64,000 nucleotides of DNA from Patella vulgata (GCF_932274485.2 NC_065881.2:8342613-8406612), one strand, 5' to 3'; numbered from the stretch's first letter, positions 11,601 through 22,159 are shown. Made by a program: numbers and translations. The notes: generated by a model not told the origin, from the letters alone.

Positions 11601-14600
11601 CGATTCCCCGCTTGTACGTGACAAGGAGTAGGGTCGCCTGTCCAACCTCGTGGGTTTTGGCCGGGTCCTCCGGTTTGCTCCCCACTGCTAAAGACCCTAC
11701 GAATCCACGCCAGTTGACTCAATGAGAGACATTATGATACAACGCGCACGCGCTAACCATTTGGCCATTCACGGCCCCGACCCACCCTCCCCAGCAGAAA
11801 GTTAACCTTTATCGTTTAGCGTCCACTCGACACAAACTAGGTCATTTCGGGACTAACATGTGGTTTTAATTTTATTTCAATAATTCGCTTGCGCGTAGGG
11901 GTCTTTAGCAGTGAGAGGAAACCGTAGGACCCGGAGAAAACCCCCGAGGTTGGACAGGCGACCCTTCTCCTTGTCACGTACAACCGGGGATTCGAAACCA
12001 CGCCAGTTGACTCAATGACAGGCCTTATGATACAGCACGCACGTGCTAACCATTCGGCCATCCGACCCCCCCCCTTATTTTAACAAAACAATTCCTTTTT
12101 TTTTTTGTAGGAAATGAGTAGCTTTAAAGGACAATATTAGTGTCAGTCATTATCACATAATTATGTGATAGAACTGGTTAAACACATTAGAAATATAATT
12201 TTAAAACATAGATTATTGCTACGATGGATGCGTAATGAAGATTTTAAGAAACGGAAGTGACGAAAGCAGAAGGAAAACACGAGTTATCCTTCTATATAAC
12301 TGACGAATTTCTGCTCACTAATAATTCCTTCGAAGACCAAAAGAGGATATCTGACAATTCAAGAAAAATAATTGATTGTCACTAGATAAGGGTAAACGAA
12401 AAGAAAAATAAAAAAAAAATATAGAAAAAGTCCGTGCATTACCATGTTTTTATTAAGTATAGAATGAATAAAAACAAGAGAAGGTACGGACTATTTCTAT
12501 CACATATGTGATAATGACTAACACCAATATTGTCCTTTAACTTCTTACTTTTAAAGGTGTTTACACGCTTATCTCAGACGTTTTTCTTTTAACGATCTGA
12601 AGAAATGACGAAGACAAACTCCTTTACTTCGCGCAGTGTTTAAAATTATCTTTCCAAGACTTTGACCTTGGATAAAAAGTTGGGACGAGGAAGTTTTGAT
12701 AATGAGAAATACGAGCTGACATTTTCTTTTTTTATTCGTTTCAAACGGAGAGTAACAACCCATAAATGAAGAACAGCGATAGTCTAATAATTTAATAATG
12801 ACAACGGCATTTAACTTCACGTTAAACCTTTGTTTAAAATCATTTTAAAAGTACGGTGGAAGTAATGAAACACGATATTGTTCGTGCCAAACAATCATAA
12901 ATAGATCGAGCCAAGGGAAACAAATCCAACGTGGTTTTATCTTAATCAATTTACTATTGTAAGCAACTTAAAAACTATCCGAACGCCATTAGAGTCTGAG
13001 CAGGTGTTTGTTGCACGATATTCAATTTTTTTTTTAAAAAACAATTTTCTTTGTTGGTTCTATAATTAGTCTATCAGTTAAAGATACATTATGGGAGATT
13101 CGATAACGAGTTGGCAGTTCTCACTATAATAGTTAAAAACCAGATAATGTAAAGACAATTTGCTGAACATTTCAGTCAAATTGGTTCACTATGAACCGAG
13201 AACTAAGCGGTTGAAATTTCCGACTAGCCTTGATCATCATTGCTAAAGTCAGTACGATAAACAGTATAGTCTCGATTATCCATTTGATCGTTAAATCGTG
13301 AATGGAAATCCGCTCATAATCCACTAAAGATCGCAGGCTAGCATAACAATCTAGAGTTGATTATGGTCTGGATAGGTTAATTAATATCTAATTAATAATT
13401 TAGATAACATTTCAGGCCTAAAGAAAGACCTGCAATAGACAGATAAAGCTCTTGCATAATATATGTTTAAAGATTTTTTTTTGCTAAGGAAATATTTACG
13501 AACACTAACATGTCTAGGTGTACACACACCAGGAAGTAATTTATGTTTAGTCATGATTAGACATGGCGTGTTTTCGTTGTATTGAAAAGAAAAAAAAAGG
13601 TCGAAAATGAAAAGAAAATGGGGTTTAAAGGAGCTAAATCGGTAATATTTGGCACCTAGAAATTGATACAAATGGGTCGCAACGCATATAATAATGTAAT
13701 ATGAATGTATATAAACTGATTTACATTCAATCGTTTGTTTCTGTTTTTACTCTAATTTCAAATCAGTTATGTTCGGCGAAATACGCCAGAAGTTTCAATC
13801 CAATGGCAATCTCTAGCGTCTCGTTATTCCAATCTACACCGATAGTCCAGCTAAGCGGACGTTAAATAAAGCTATTTCACACACACAGATAAGAATATGT
13901 TGTCACCGCTTGACATGACTTGTGAAATATGTCTAGCCTTGTTCTTCTAGTCCAATATTACAAGTGGCGCTGAAACGCATTATGGTACACGATTGGATAT
14001 GAGAAGCCCATCTTTTCCCGGCAAGATCACAACATCAATGTTGATATAAATTGACCAATAGGTGGTGTTTTTATTATTCTGCTCCGACTGGACGAATGAA
14101 GACGGGCATACGCCATCCAGTGTGCTACATGTATGAGGTAAATTTTGCCCGGACATTGGCGCTATACGACCTAGTCCTATATCGAATTCCAACTGCCAAT
14201 GGATCTTTTACGTGCACGCCAATGCGTAGATGGGATCTCGGTTCTGCCCTCCGTCCTGCACTACTGACAAATAAGGGAACCCCCCCGCGGGCGAACCCAC
14301 GACCTCTAGGCTAGCGGGCCAGCGTCTTACGCACTTAGCCACCGTGGCTCAAAAAAAAAAAAAAAAAAAAAAAATAAACATAAGAATCTCCAAAGGGTAT
14401 TTCACAGTTTTGCAAGTTTTCTATTTTGTGTTAGGAAATGTTGAAGAGAGTCTGACATGCATGAATAGTATATAAATTAAACGGGCATTATATAAGGTCT
14501 ATTGCATGTCTTTCTTTAGGCCTTAAATTTTATATAACTCATTAATTAGACATTAATCAATTCTCGATGCTATCGTTAGCCTTCAGGTTATTAAAAGATT

Positions 14601-15441
14601 AAACATACATTATGAAAGAGTTAAATCGGCCTATTGCAGGTCTTTCTTTGGGCCTTAAATGTTATATAAATTATTAATTATACATTATTCAACTAACCTA
14701 GACCATAATCAAATTTCGATGCCATCGGATGACTTCGGTATTAAGTAGATATAAATACGTTTAGCGGTTGATGTGGTTACCGTCAAACTGGATGATCGAG
14801 ACTTTGTTTATTATCGTAACAACGGTAGCAATGACAACCGAGGCTAGACTGTAAAAATGGTTCGCCGATAACTAGGCTCAGAGTGAAGTAATTTGACTGA
14901 AATTTCCAACATATTCCCTTTTCATTATTTATTGTTTTGAAGAGATGGCGTTTAACGTCCGCTCGACACAAACTAAGTCATTTCGGGACTAACATATGGT
15001 TCAATTTCATTTCAATAATTCGCTTTAGCCTAGGAGTCTTTAGCAGTGGGGGGGAAACCAGAGGACCCGGAGAAAACCCTCGAGGTTGGACAGGCGACCA
15101 TACACCTTGTCACGTACAACCGGGGAATCGAAACCACGCCAGTTGACTCAGTGACAGACCTTATGATTTAAGGCGCACACAACAACACCCACCCTAATTA
15201 AAAATATTTGTTGTACTTTTGCATTGAAATAAAGAATACAACTCACCCTTAAAACTTTTACTAAATCATATAAAATTCTTGTGTCTAATTTACTGTAACA
15301 GTTGTTTGGTTCAACGCCCATTGGAGGCGATCTTTTACCGGAGCCCCACGTGGGAGAAAAATGGATCTGCGCCACCGACATTGAAAGAAGACAGAATGAA
15401 CACACCAGCACTAACAACGTATGGATTGAAATTGACGACAT
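8660..15441 (-). CDS. AKH: Adipokinetic hormone (AKH) preprohormone, two coding exons
   Basis: Encodes a secreted neuropeptide precursor of 85 residues: exon 15247-15441 joined to 8660-8722, intron 8723-15246, phase 0. Seen: residues 1-24 are a hydrophobic signal peptide ending SMSVA. Next comes QIHFSPTWGS followed by GKR, so cleavage, amidation from Gly and N-terminal Gln cyclisation would give an amidated decapeptide. The rest is an associated peptide with two cysteines (NNC and ANC) and a helical stretch ending HQAETLANC, the usual AKH precursor layout. Donor is AAGG/GTGAGT, acceptor TTTTGTCAG/CAT. A CAG acceptor one base before the ATG implies an untranslated upstream exon. Known of the family: AKH is a GnRH-superfamily peptide acting through a GPCR. 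The small second exon is assigned by phase, splice site and the cysteine-helix pattern; the first exon is near certain. Confidence 0.92.
8963..9168 (-). mobile_element. SINE B 3' half
   Basis: AAATGAAATGGGGTTTAACG at the left, then the GTGCTATTAGGG and TGCGTGCACGTCAATGTG segments. Lies in the AKH intron. Confidence 0.75.
9184..9375 (+). mobile_element. SINE A, 5'-truncated
   Basis: Starts at GGGTAGGGTCGCCTGCCC and runs through the core to GCCGTTAAACCCCATTCC. Confidence 0.75.
9795..10450 (+). mobile_element. MITE G, split by a SINE A insertion
   Basis: Left terminus CGGCAAAAATCAGCAGATTC; right terminus, read on the other strand, CTCGGCAGACCTCGGTAG. The same inverted termini bound 56131-56569. 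A SINE A at 10127-10406 interrupts it. Confidence 0.65.
10116..10417 (+). mobile_element. SINE A, full length, with perfect TSD
   Basis: Element 10127-10406 flanked by identical CCCAGACTAGA copies (10116-10126 and 10407-10417). It shows the whole family. A poly-G leader precedes GGTTGGATGGCTGAATGG with an A-box-like core, then GGTTTCGAATCCCCGG (B-box-like). The invariable CTCCGGTTTCC core, CGAAATGACCTAGTTTG and the shared 3' end GACGTTAAACCCCATTT lead into (TC)n. Confidence 0.92.
10676..10775. repeat. ~20-bp AT-rich tandem repeat
   Basis: About four copies of a unit like ATCTGATTTGTAAAACAAAT. Confidence 0.55.
10899..11057 (+). mobile_element. MITE F, palindromic termini
   Basis: Starts GGCCAGCTCAATTTTCATCA and ends with the approximate inverse (GACCTTTGACCAAACATGAA, GTTGGCC). 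Inner parts contain GAGATGTAAATAAGG and its inverse TTTACATCTCGTGACC. Two related copies lie at 22160-22345 and 49453-49600. Confidence 0.6.
11056..11410 (-). mobile_element. SINE B, rearranged
   Basis: Two minus-strand SINE B pieces: a middle segment (11056-11120), then a 3' end to head segment (11127-11410) with diverged head text TTTTCTCGGCCAACACCGC. Confidence 0.65.
11520..11700 (+). mobile_element. SINE A fragment
   Basis: G-rich leader, head text and core up to CTAAAGACCCTAC. It is then joined to an opposite-strand head fragment (11700-11783). Confidence 0.7.
11806..12075 (-). mobile_element. SINE A copy, near complete
   Basis: Minus orientation: GTCCACTCGACACAAACTAG at the left, tRNA-like head CTAACCATTCGGCCATCCG and a poly-C end at the right. 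Confidence 0.85.
12124..12540 (+). mobile_element. MITE E, TTAA-flanked
   Basis: Both ends read TTAAAGGACAATATT inward, followed by GTGTCAGTCATTATCACATA-type sequence: ~45-bp inverted termini. No coding capacity. Other copies are at 26045, 49957 and 62248. Confidence 0.8.
12541..13077. other. Unannotated stretch in the AKH intron
   Basis: No repeat seen. A TTTCTTCAG acceptor-like site near 12598 on the minus strand leads only into a short open stretch and is not used in the AKH model. Confidence 0.35.
13078..14060 (+). repeat. Dispersed segmental duplication, copy 2 (with MITE D)
   Basis: MITE D occupies 13078-13470 (TTAA at both ends). About 155 bp of unrelated sequence intervenes, then the homology to 5263-5725 resumes at ~13626 and continues to ~14060. 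The 155-bp stretch is thus an insertion in this copy or a deletion in the other. Confidence 0.65.
14063..14350 (-). mobile_element. SINE B copy
   Basis: Middle and head of SINE B ending CACTTAGCCACCGTGGCTC, immediately followed by a pure A run at 14352-14374. Confidence 0.75.
14470..14935 (-). mobile_element. MITE D, one partial and one longer copy
   Basis: A fragment (about 14470-14600) precedes a longer copy starting at TTAAACATACATTATGAAAG. The longer copy carries the family text CATTAGTAATTAT-like and GACCATAATCAA. Confidence 0.65.
14937..15180 (-). mobile_element. SINE A copy near AKH exon
   Basis: Minus orientation, from GATGGCGTTTAACGTCCGCT to a head fragment ending GACCTTATGATTTAAGGCGC. 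It lies 70 bp downstream of the AKH splice donor. Confidence 0.8.
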
Positions 15442-15487
15442 TCTGAAAATACAAAGTTTAAAGCCATAAAAGACAAATAGGAAAACG

Positions 15488-15878
15488 AAATGAAATGGGG
15501 TTTAACGTCCTACTGTTCTGCCCCGACTGGGATAATGAAGACGGGCCTACGCCATACAGTTTGTTATGGGGGGAATTTTGCCCGGGCAGCGGCGCTACGG
15601 CCTACTCTTATATCGAATTCCAACTGCCAAGGGTTTTTTTACGTGCACGCCAAAGGTTTTTTTTACCTGCACGCCAATGTGTACACGGGACATCGGATTT
15701 TCGTCCCACCCGAACGACAAGACAGCTGTCCTTGTCAGGCCCTTCGTCCTGCACCACTGACAAGAGGAAACCACGTGGGAAAATCCCAATAAACTTTCTC
15801 GGCCAATGCAGGGATCGAACACCCGACCTCCAGGCTAGCTAGCCAGTGTCTTACCCACTTAGCCACCGTGGCTCCGAA
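15488..15878 (-). mobile_element. SINE B, near full length
   Basis: AAATGAAATGGGGTTTAACG to CACTTAGCCACCGTGGCTCC. A ~20-bp segment around TTTTTTTACGTGCACGCCAA is tandemly doubled. It begins 46 bp upstream of the AKH exon acceptor. Confidence 0.85.
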
Positions 15879-15957
15879 ATAGGAAAACATTATGTTTTTT
15901 ATTATTTATTATTTGTTCCTGATGTTGTCGTCGTTTTCGTTGTACTGAAAAGAAATG

Positions 15958-16140
15958 ATTCTCCGACTGGGCTAATGAAATTTTGCCCGGACAGCGATAC
16001 TACGACCTACTTTATATGGAATACAAAGTGCCGAGAGGTAGTTTACGTGCACGGTAATGCGTACACTGTCCCTCGGTTAATGCAGATGAAACTCCTCTGT
16101 TAACACCGGAATCGAACACGGAATCGAACACGGAACCGCT
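15958..16140 (-). mobile_element. SINE B, degraded
   Basis: Recognisable from CGACTGGGCTAATGAA and TTACGTGCACGGTAATGCG; the remainder is heavily diverged. Confidence 0.5.
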
Positions 16141-16279
16141 GGGTGATAAGGTTCAAAGGTATATGTATGGTTACAGAACTGCAAAGATGCTAGCAACGTG
16201 ATCTTAGTTTTATTGTGCAGTTTTATTCGTTCCCTCATAGCACACTGAATGGCGCATGCCCGTATTCATTAGCCCAATC

Positions 16280-17305
16280 GGAACAGGGCCCTGTTTTTCG
16301 AAATTTTAATTAAAGATAAAATCCAAATTTTAGTAGATACTTCAATTTTGATTGGCTAAGCACTAAAATCAATCTTATATTAACCAATCAAATTTTTGAG
16401 CTATTTTATTACTATTTCCACTTACAGATGTATTATGTAATTTGAAAAAAAAAACCAATGCTAGGGTGACCCATGCAGCTACAGAAATACAGTCAACCGC
16501 TGATAGTTCGAGACTACCACTGAAGCGTGCACATTCGCCGTGTCGAGGCCAACTTTCTGACGGCACGTGCAATTCTCTACAAATCTATCAACTATTACAG
16601 CCGTAAAAAAATTATTGTTGACGATTTTGAATAGCAGTAAAATTAAGCTTCTTGGTTATTACAGCAGATTTAGAAATTACGTTCGTTTCATTTTTTAAAT
16701 CGCTTTATCATTAACTGTACCGTTAAGAGCGGCATCTTTTGGTTTAGTACAAATAGTATCTCTGAAACACTCGGGTTAGACAGGAACATGATACTAGCAG
16801 TAGTTTCATTTTACTTTTACAAGCTTCTTAAAACAATTGTTGAGCTAGCTAACGTGCTCATTTCTAAATTCAATTTCTTGTTCTAGCTTTCTGTTATGTT
16901 TCGTAAAAAAGTAGTCTTGGTTATCCCGACCTGTCAATCAGCCTTAGAATGGTCGATAGACTGGTTAAGCGAGACTAATTTCAAAACAAGGGCACGTAAC
17001 CTATCTTTTACTCAAAAGTGTCTGGATGTTATGGACGACACATGGAACCAGTTTTCAGTCTATTATTTATAGATGATTATTGGTCATAGCTTATTAAGTA
17101 CAACATGATCGTTTATTTAGTGACTATAATTGTGTGAAACTGATTTGAGGCTTGGCATATATATAAATATTGTGGCGAAATTGTCGAGATATATGGAGAT
17201 ATTTATTTATGGTGGGTCACCCTACCAATGCGAAATGAATATATTTTTAAAATTCCAATCATATTATATTAATCTGAGCCAAGTTATGAGTGTTTGAAGT
17301 TTCGA
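16280..17305. other. Unannotated stretch
   Basis: AT-rich sequence with no convincing exon or repeat family identified. Confidence 0.35.
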
Positions 17306-17311
17306 CAAGAT

Positions 17312-17655
17312 GAAATTAAATGAAATGGGGTTTAACGTCCTACTGTTCTGCTCCAAACTTGGCTAATGAAGACGGGCATACGCCATACAGTGTGCTATGA
17401 GGGATATTTTGCCCGGACAGCGGCGCTACAGCCTACTCTTATATCGAATTCCAACTGTCAAGGGTTATTTTACGTGCACGCCAATGCGCACACGGTGTCT
17501 CTGCTTTTTTGTATCGTCCGAAAGACTAGAGACTTTTCCTTGCTACACCCGTAACAAGGGAAAACCACGCCGAAAAATGTCGAGGAAATGTCTCGGTCAA
17601 CACCTGTAGGTTAGCGAAACAGCGTCTTGCGCACTGGGCCACTGCGGCTCCGAAT
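17312..17655 (-). mobile_element. SINE B copy
   Basis: AAATGAAATGGGGTTTAACG at left, altered head (GCACTGGGCCACTGCGGCTCC) at right. Confidence 0.8.
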
Positions 17656-17721
17656 ACAAATAATAACCTTTTCATAGGTTGTTCGATGTCTGCTACAGTT
17701 AGCTGCTCCAGAAAGATCAAT

Positions 17722-18112
17722 GACGTAATGAGAGTTCGAGAACTATGACGTAATGTAAGTCCGAGAACAATGACGTAATGGGAGTCCGAGAACAATGACG
17801 TAATAAGAGTCCGAGAACAATGACGTGATGGCAGTCCGAGAACAATAACGTAATGGCATTCCGAGAACAATGACGTAATGGGAATCCGAGAACAATGACG
17901 TAATGTGAGTCCGAGAACAATGGCGTAATGTGAGTCCGAGAACAATGACGTAATGGCAGTCCGAGAACAATGACGTAATGGCAGTCTGAGAACAATGACG
18001 TAATGAGAGTCCGAGAACAATGACGTGGTGGCAGTCCGAGAACAATAACGTAATGGCATTCCGAGAACAATGACGTAATGGGAATCCGAGAAAAATGACG
18101 TAATGACAGTCC
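17722..18112. repeat. 25-bp minisatellite, 16 units, CRE-like core
   Basis: Unit resembles GAGTCCGAGAACAATGACGT plus AATGG. Sixteen units, eleven with an exact TGACGTAA. A three-unit pattern (variants with GTGATG or GTGGTG, TAACGTAATGGCATT, then GGGAATCC) occurs at 17821 and again 200 bp later, so there is an eight-unit higher-order repeat. All minus-strand frames are open only because the unit lacks stops. Confidence 0.9.
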
Positions 18113-18280
18113 TAAGAGAAACAATCCAACTTACCTTTGGTTTATTAAAGTCGGTAAATAAATGAATCGCAGGCAATCGACAGGTGTTCGTCCGGCTATA
18201 AGAAAAAAAGAGACACACGTTAACTCAACCGTACCATATCATTCTTGGTCAATGGAAGAAAAACTAATGATCTGCTTTGC

Positions 18281-18342
18281 TATAAATACGGACCACTGAC
18301 GTCAGTTTGGAAAAATGGCCATCAATACGCCATCTATAAATA
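18281..18342 (+). promoter_or_regulatory. Candidate promoter motifs: CRE and TATA
   Basis: A palindromic TGACGTCA at 18297-18304 is followed 30 bp on by TATAAATA (18335-18342); another TATAAATA is at 18281. Spacing suits a CRE plus TATA promoter on the plus strand, but no transcript start or first exon could be tied to it. Confidence 0.2.
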
Positions 18343-18430
18343 TCAATCAATGTACAAACACGAAAAGGTCTTAGAGTTAATATATAGACTAATAAAGGTT
18401 AAAAAGTGCTTAAAGAGAGGACTATAATTT

Positions 18431-18713
18431 CAAGAGAGAGAAAAATGGGGTTTAACGTCCACTCGACACAAACTAGGTCATTTCGGGACTAACACATGGT
18501 TCAATTTTATTTCAATAATTCGCTTGCGCGTAGGGGTCTTTAGCAGTGGGGGGAAATCGGAGGACCCGGCGAAAACCCACGAGGTTGGACAGGCGACCCT
18601 ACTCCTTGTCACGTACAACCGGGGAATCGAAACCACGCCAGTTGACTCAATGACAGACCGTATGATACAGCGCAGCGCGCACGTGCTAACCATTCGGCCA
18701 TCCAACCCCCCTA
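18431..18713 (-). mobile_element. SINE A copy, full length
   Basis: Tail remnant AAGAGAGAG, family 3' end, core, and intact head complement CTAACCATTCGGCCATCCAA with a C run at the end. Confidence 0.88.
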
Positions 18714-18905
18714 ATTTAAACATACATTAGCAAAGAGCTAAATCTGCCTATTTGCAGGTCTTTCTTTAGGCCTGAAATGTTATCTAAATTATTTATTAGA
18801 CATTAATTAACTTGCCAAGACCTATAATCAACTCTCGATGCCATCGGATGCTCGAGATTTTCAACGGATTTGAACACGATTGGCGGTTAATGATTTTTTT
18901 AAGAC
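18714..18905 (-). mobile_element. MITE D fragment
   Basis: TTAAACATACATTAGCAAAG terminus and the next ~180 bp of the family; the other end is missing. Confidence 0.65.
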
Positions 18906-18919
18906 ATAACAATGACATG

Positions 18920-19802
18920 TAAGGAGCCACGGTGATCCCGTGTTCTATCCTTGCGTTAGCTGACAAAGTTCATCGGGACTTTTCCGGCGTAGTCCCCTTT
19001 TGTCAGTAATGCAGGACCGCAATCCTGGTAAGGGTCTACATGTAGTCGTTCGGATCGTTTGAAAAACCGAGGTCCCGTTTATACATTGACGTGCACGTAA
19101 AAGATCCCTTGGCCGATGGAAATTTTGCCCGAACAGCGGCGCTACGGTCTACTCTTTTATCGAATTCCAAGGAATCGTTTACGTGCAATTCAATGTGTGC
19201 ACGATACCTCGGTTTTTCGTCCCATCCAAACGACTAGACAGCTGTCCTTGTCAGTCCCTCCGTCCTGCACCACTGACAAGGAGCAACTACGTCGGAAAAT
19301 CTCGATGAACTTTCTCGGCCAACACCGGCAGCGAACCTGTGACTTCCAGGACAGCTGTCTAGTCTTTTGGATGGGACAAAAAACCGCGGTTCACTGTACA
19401 CATTTGCGTTCACGTAAATGATCCCTTGGAATTCGATGTAAGAGTAGGCCATAGTGCCGCTGCCCGGGCAAAATTTCCCTCATCCGGGAGAGCCACGGTC
19501 ACTAAGTAAGACACTGGTTCGCCAGCCTCGGGGGCGCGTGTTCGATCCCTGCATTGGCCGAGAAAGTTGTCAGTGGTGCAGGACAGCTGTCTAGTCTTTC
19601 GGATAGGACGAAAAAGCGAAGTCCCGTGTACACATTGGCGTGCACGTAAAAGATCCCTTGGCAGTTAGAAGAGTAGGGCACAGTGCCGCTGTCCGCGCAA
19701 AATGTCCCTCATAGCACACTGTATGGCGTATGCCCGTCTTTATTAGCCCGGTCGGAGCAGAACAGTAGGACGTTAAACCCCATTTCATTTCATTTTCATT
19801 TT
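18920..19802. mobile_element. Mosaic of SINE B pieces in both orientations
   Basis: Plus piece at about 18920-19110, minus piece 19110-19345, plus piece 19347-19485, then a plus copy with head (GAGCCACGGTCACTAAGTAA) and tail 19490-19802. The alternating pieces form imperfect inverted repeats. Confidence 0.7.
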
Positions 19803-20017
19803 TCTCGTCCGGGGAGCTCGTTAGAAGTAATGGCATTGTATAGGTAATTGTCTGGACATATATCGACAAGATACAAGTTAATATATCAATACATGCCTTA
19901 TAAAGGCTATTAATACTAACTTAAGAATCCGTGATCAAAATGATTGGTAACGAGGATTTCAATGAGGGCGGAAGCACACAATTTGGCGGTTATTTATATA
20001 TGTATATAGATACATTA

Positions 20018-20340
20018 TATTTAAAGATACATTATGGGAGATTAGATCAAGAGCTGGCAGTTCTCACTATAATAGTTAAAAACTAGATAATGTAAAGGGA
20101 ACTCTGAACCAAGAATTTAGCGATTGAATTTTGGGCCTAGCCTTGATCATCATTACTAAAGTCGGTACGATAAAAACACAGCCTCGATTATCCATTTCTT
20201 GATTTAATCATGAATGAGCGTTGAGTAGCAGATCGGATTATAATCCAGTAAATATCACAGGCTAGCGATGACATCGAGAGTTGATTATGGTCTGGATAAG
20301 ATTATTAATGTCTAATTAATAATTAAGTTAACATTTCAAG
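20018..20340 (+). mobile_element. MITE D copy
   Basis: TTAAAGATACATTATGGGAG start and family body; the right terminus is degraded. Confidence 0.7.
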
Positions 20341-20435
20341 CCCTTGAATAAGTTCATTTATATCCGTAATCGTTTCTTCCGGTTTTAATAAAAACTTAAT
20401 TTCTCGCTTAAAAAACTTTTTTGTTTGTGTTACAG

Positions 20436-20531
20436 CGGGGATTATTTCTGAATGTATTTAAGTCATGGAAACCTTTGAGCAGAATCTCCGACCAGGAAAT
20501 TGAGCTTGCTAGTCGTTACATCAGGGACTTG
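20436..20531 (+). CDS. Candidate internal or terminal exon, product unknown
   Basis: Preceded by TTTGTGTTACAG and followed by GTGAGA, an acceptor and donor pair. The 96 bp between them are open and encode 32 residues beginning RGLFLNVFKSWKPL and ending RYIRDL, a balanced composition unlike the low-complexity frames around it. If read through, it ends five codons later (VRMST then TGA), so it could also be a last exon. It lies outside recognised repeats. I do not recognise the protein and found no partner exon. Confidence 0.35.
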
Positions 20532-21410
20532 GTGAGAATGAGTACATGAGTACTGAGTAGAAATACTCATGCGTCAGTGCCACAGTAACTTTTGCGCAAC
20601 TTTTGGTATCATCTTTGCGCCAGAAATCAAAAATTCTTCACCCCCCCCACCCAAAAAACCCAACAAAAAACAAAAAATAACCCTATCTACTACATTTTCT
20701 TCCATTTTCTATCTCCACAAAGCTCTATGGAAATTATCGTTGGACTAAGACAGTGCCGGTCATTGAGCAAAGCCCACACAAGTACGCTAGTGTCCGAGAG
20801 GGGTCTGTTCTCCCCCAGAAAAATTTTGAAAATTGACAACCACAAACGCATTTTCCAAGCATTTAAGACCAAAGCAGAAGGCAATTTTTTGACTTAGGAA
20901 GAACTAAGTAACGGTTTAAAGATGAATTACACGGTTCTCGGTATAATGAGGTCAAACCCATAAAGTTCTTTCCTTGTAGTACACTTCTTTTTTGTGTTGT
21001 TTGTCAGTCATTTTATTCCTATCTTTTCTTTCTTCTGTCTGTGTCATGTCCTCTCCCTCCTTCTTTCTTTTCTTTCCTCCCCCTCTCCTTTCTTTCTTTT
21101 CTTATTTCTTTATAGGCTTAGGCCTTCACGGACAGGTGGACAGGTGGGCCCAGTCCGGTACTGGACAAAGAGTCAGTACATTATTCTAAATGCAACATGA
21201 CAACACGCCCATGTGCTACACAGGAACACGCCCAGTTGCAACACGGCAATTACGCCCAATGAATCTATGAAATATATTATCAAAATCGTGAACAAAACCT
21301 CATTTTGACCGAATATCCCAAAACAAACACATCAGTATATCTCAACGTTTATAGACACCTTCTCGTAGCTACGGAAAAGGTGAACCAGGCTAGTTTTGTT
21401 TTCCGCCATG
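20532..21410. other. Unannotated stretch
   Basis: Contains a C-rich run (20641-20650) and a long pyrimidine tract (21000-21110). No supported gene. Confidence 0.35.
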
Positions 21411-21412
21411 TT

Positions 21413-21770
21413 ATACCCCCGTCAGACCGAGGTGGCGTCCTTAACACGCTGCTACGGCGACGGAAAATGGTCTCAGAGCGCGTCAAGATCGCAATAAGCG
21501 TGGTAGCAACATGGTGGAAACGCCAGTAATCGTGCTGTGGTCTCCATGGTCGCCAATGATCGACGAGTCATGGCGTTTATTTTGAGCATGTTCAAAACAA
21601 ACGCCAAGGTTCTGCAAATTGACCAGGAAAGCTGTGAGAAAGCAACTTTTATGGGACATTTTCTCGCGTTGTATTCAAGTTTGCCGGCGACCTTGTGCGT
21701 TTTCTGGTCGCCGTACGGTCGCAGCAGCGTAGTAAGGACGCCAACCAGGTCTGACGGGGGCATTACGTAT
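21413..21770 (+). mobile_element. MITE H with inverted termini
   Basis: Left end CCCCCGTCAGACCGAGGTGG with GCGTCCTTAACACGCTGCTA after it. The right end read on the opposite strand is CCCCCGTCAGACCTGGTTGG with GCGTCCTTACTACGCTGCTG. Termini of ~45 bp or more; no coding capacity. Confidence 0.75.
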
Positions 21771-21884
21771 TCTTAACCGCTAAAGAAAACCAGTTGGTAT
21801 TAGGGTCCAGTCCGCCCGTGGAGTTGTATATCATTTGAATAGACCCTTGAAAGGAAATAAATGTGCTGGGGCGAGACCTTTTTT

Positions 21885-22096
21885 GTTAGGTCATTTCGGG
21901 ACTAACATATGGTTCAATTTTATTTTAATAATTCGCTTACGCTTTGGGGTTTTTTAGCAGTGGGAGAAAACCGGAGGACCCGGAGAAACCCCACGAGGTT
22001 GGACAGGTGACGCTTCTCTTTGTCACGTCTCGAAAATGACAAACCTTATGATACAGCGCGCACGTACTAACCATTCGTTCATCCAACCCCCTCTTT
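21885..22096 (-). mobile_element. SINE A copy
   Basis: GGTCATTTCGGGACTAACAT to CTAACCATTCGTTCATCCAA. The 3' end and tail are absent and there is an internal deletion. Confidence 0.8.
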
Positions 22097-22159
22097 AGGT
22101 AGAAATATCTAGTTCAATGGGAGATATGCATGTAAAAGTGGTTAGTGCTAAATGACAAG

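Noticed and set aside
12595-12640. TTCTTCAG acceptor leading to a short KRK-containing peptide as the AKH last exon
   Set aside because: It lacks the second cysteine and the helix pattern, which 8660-8722 provides.
17526-18218. Open frame of 230 codons with a 25-residue repeat on the minus strand
   Set aside because: It is the 25-bp minisatellite read in rotating frames; two other frames are equally open and no gene signals flank it.
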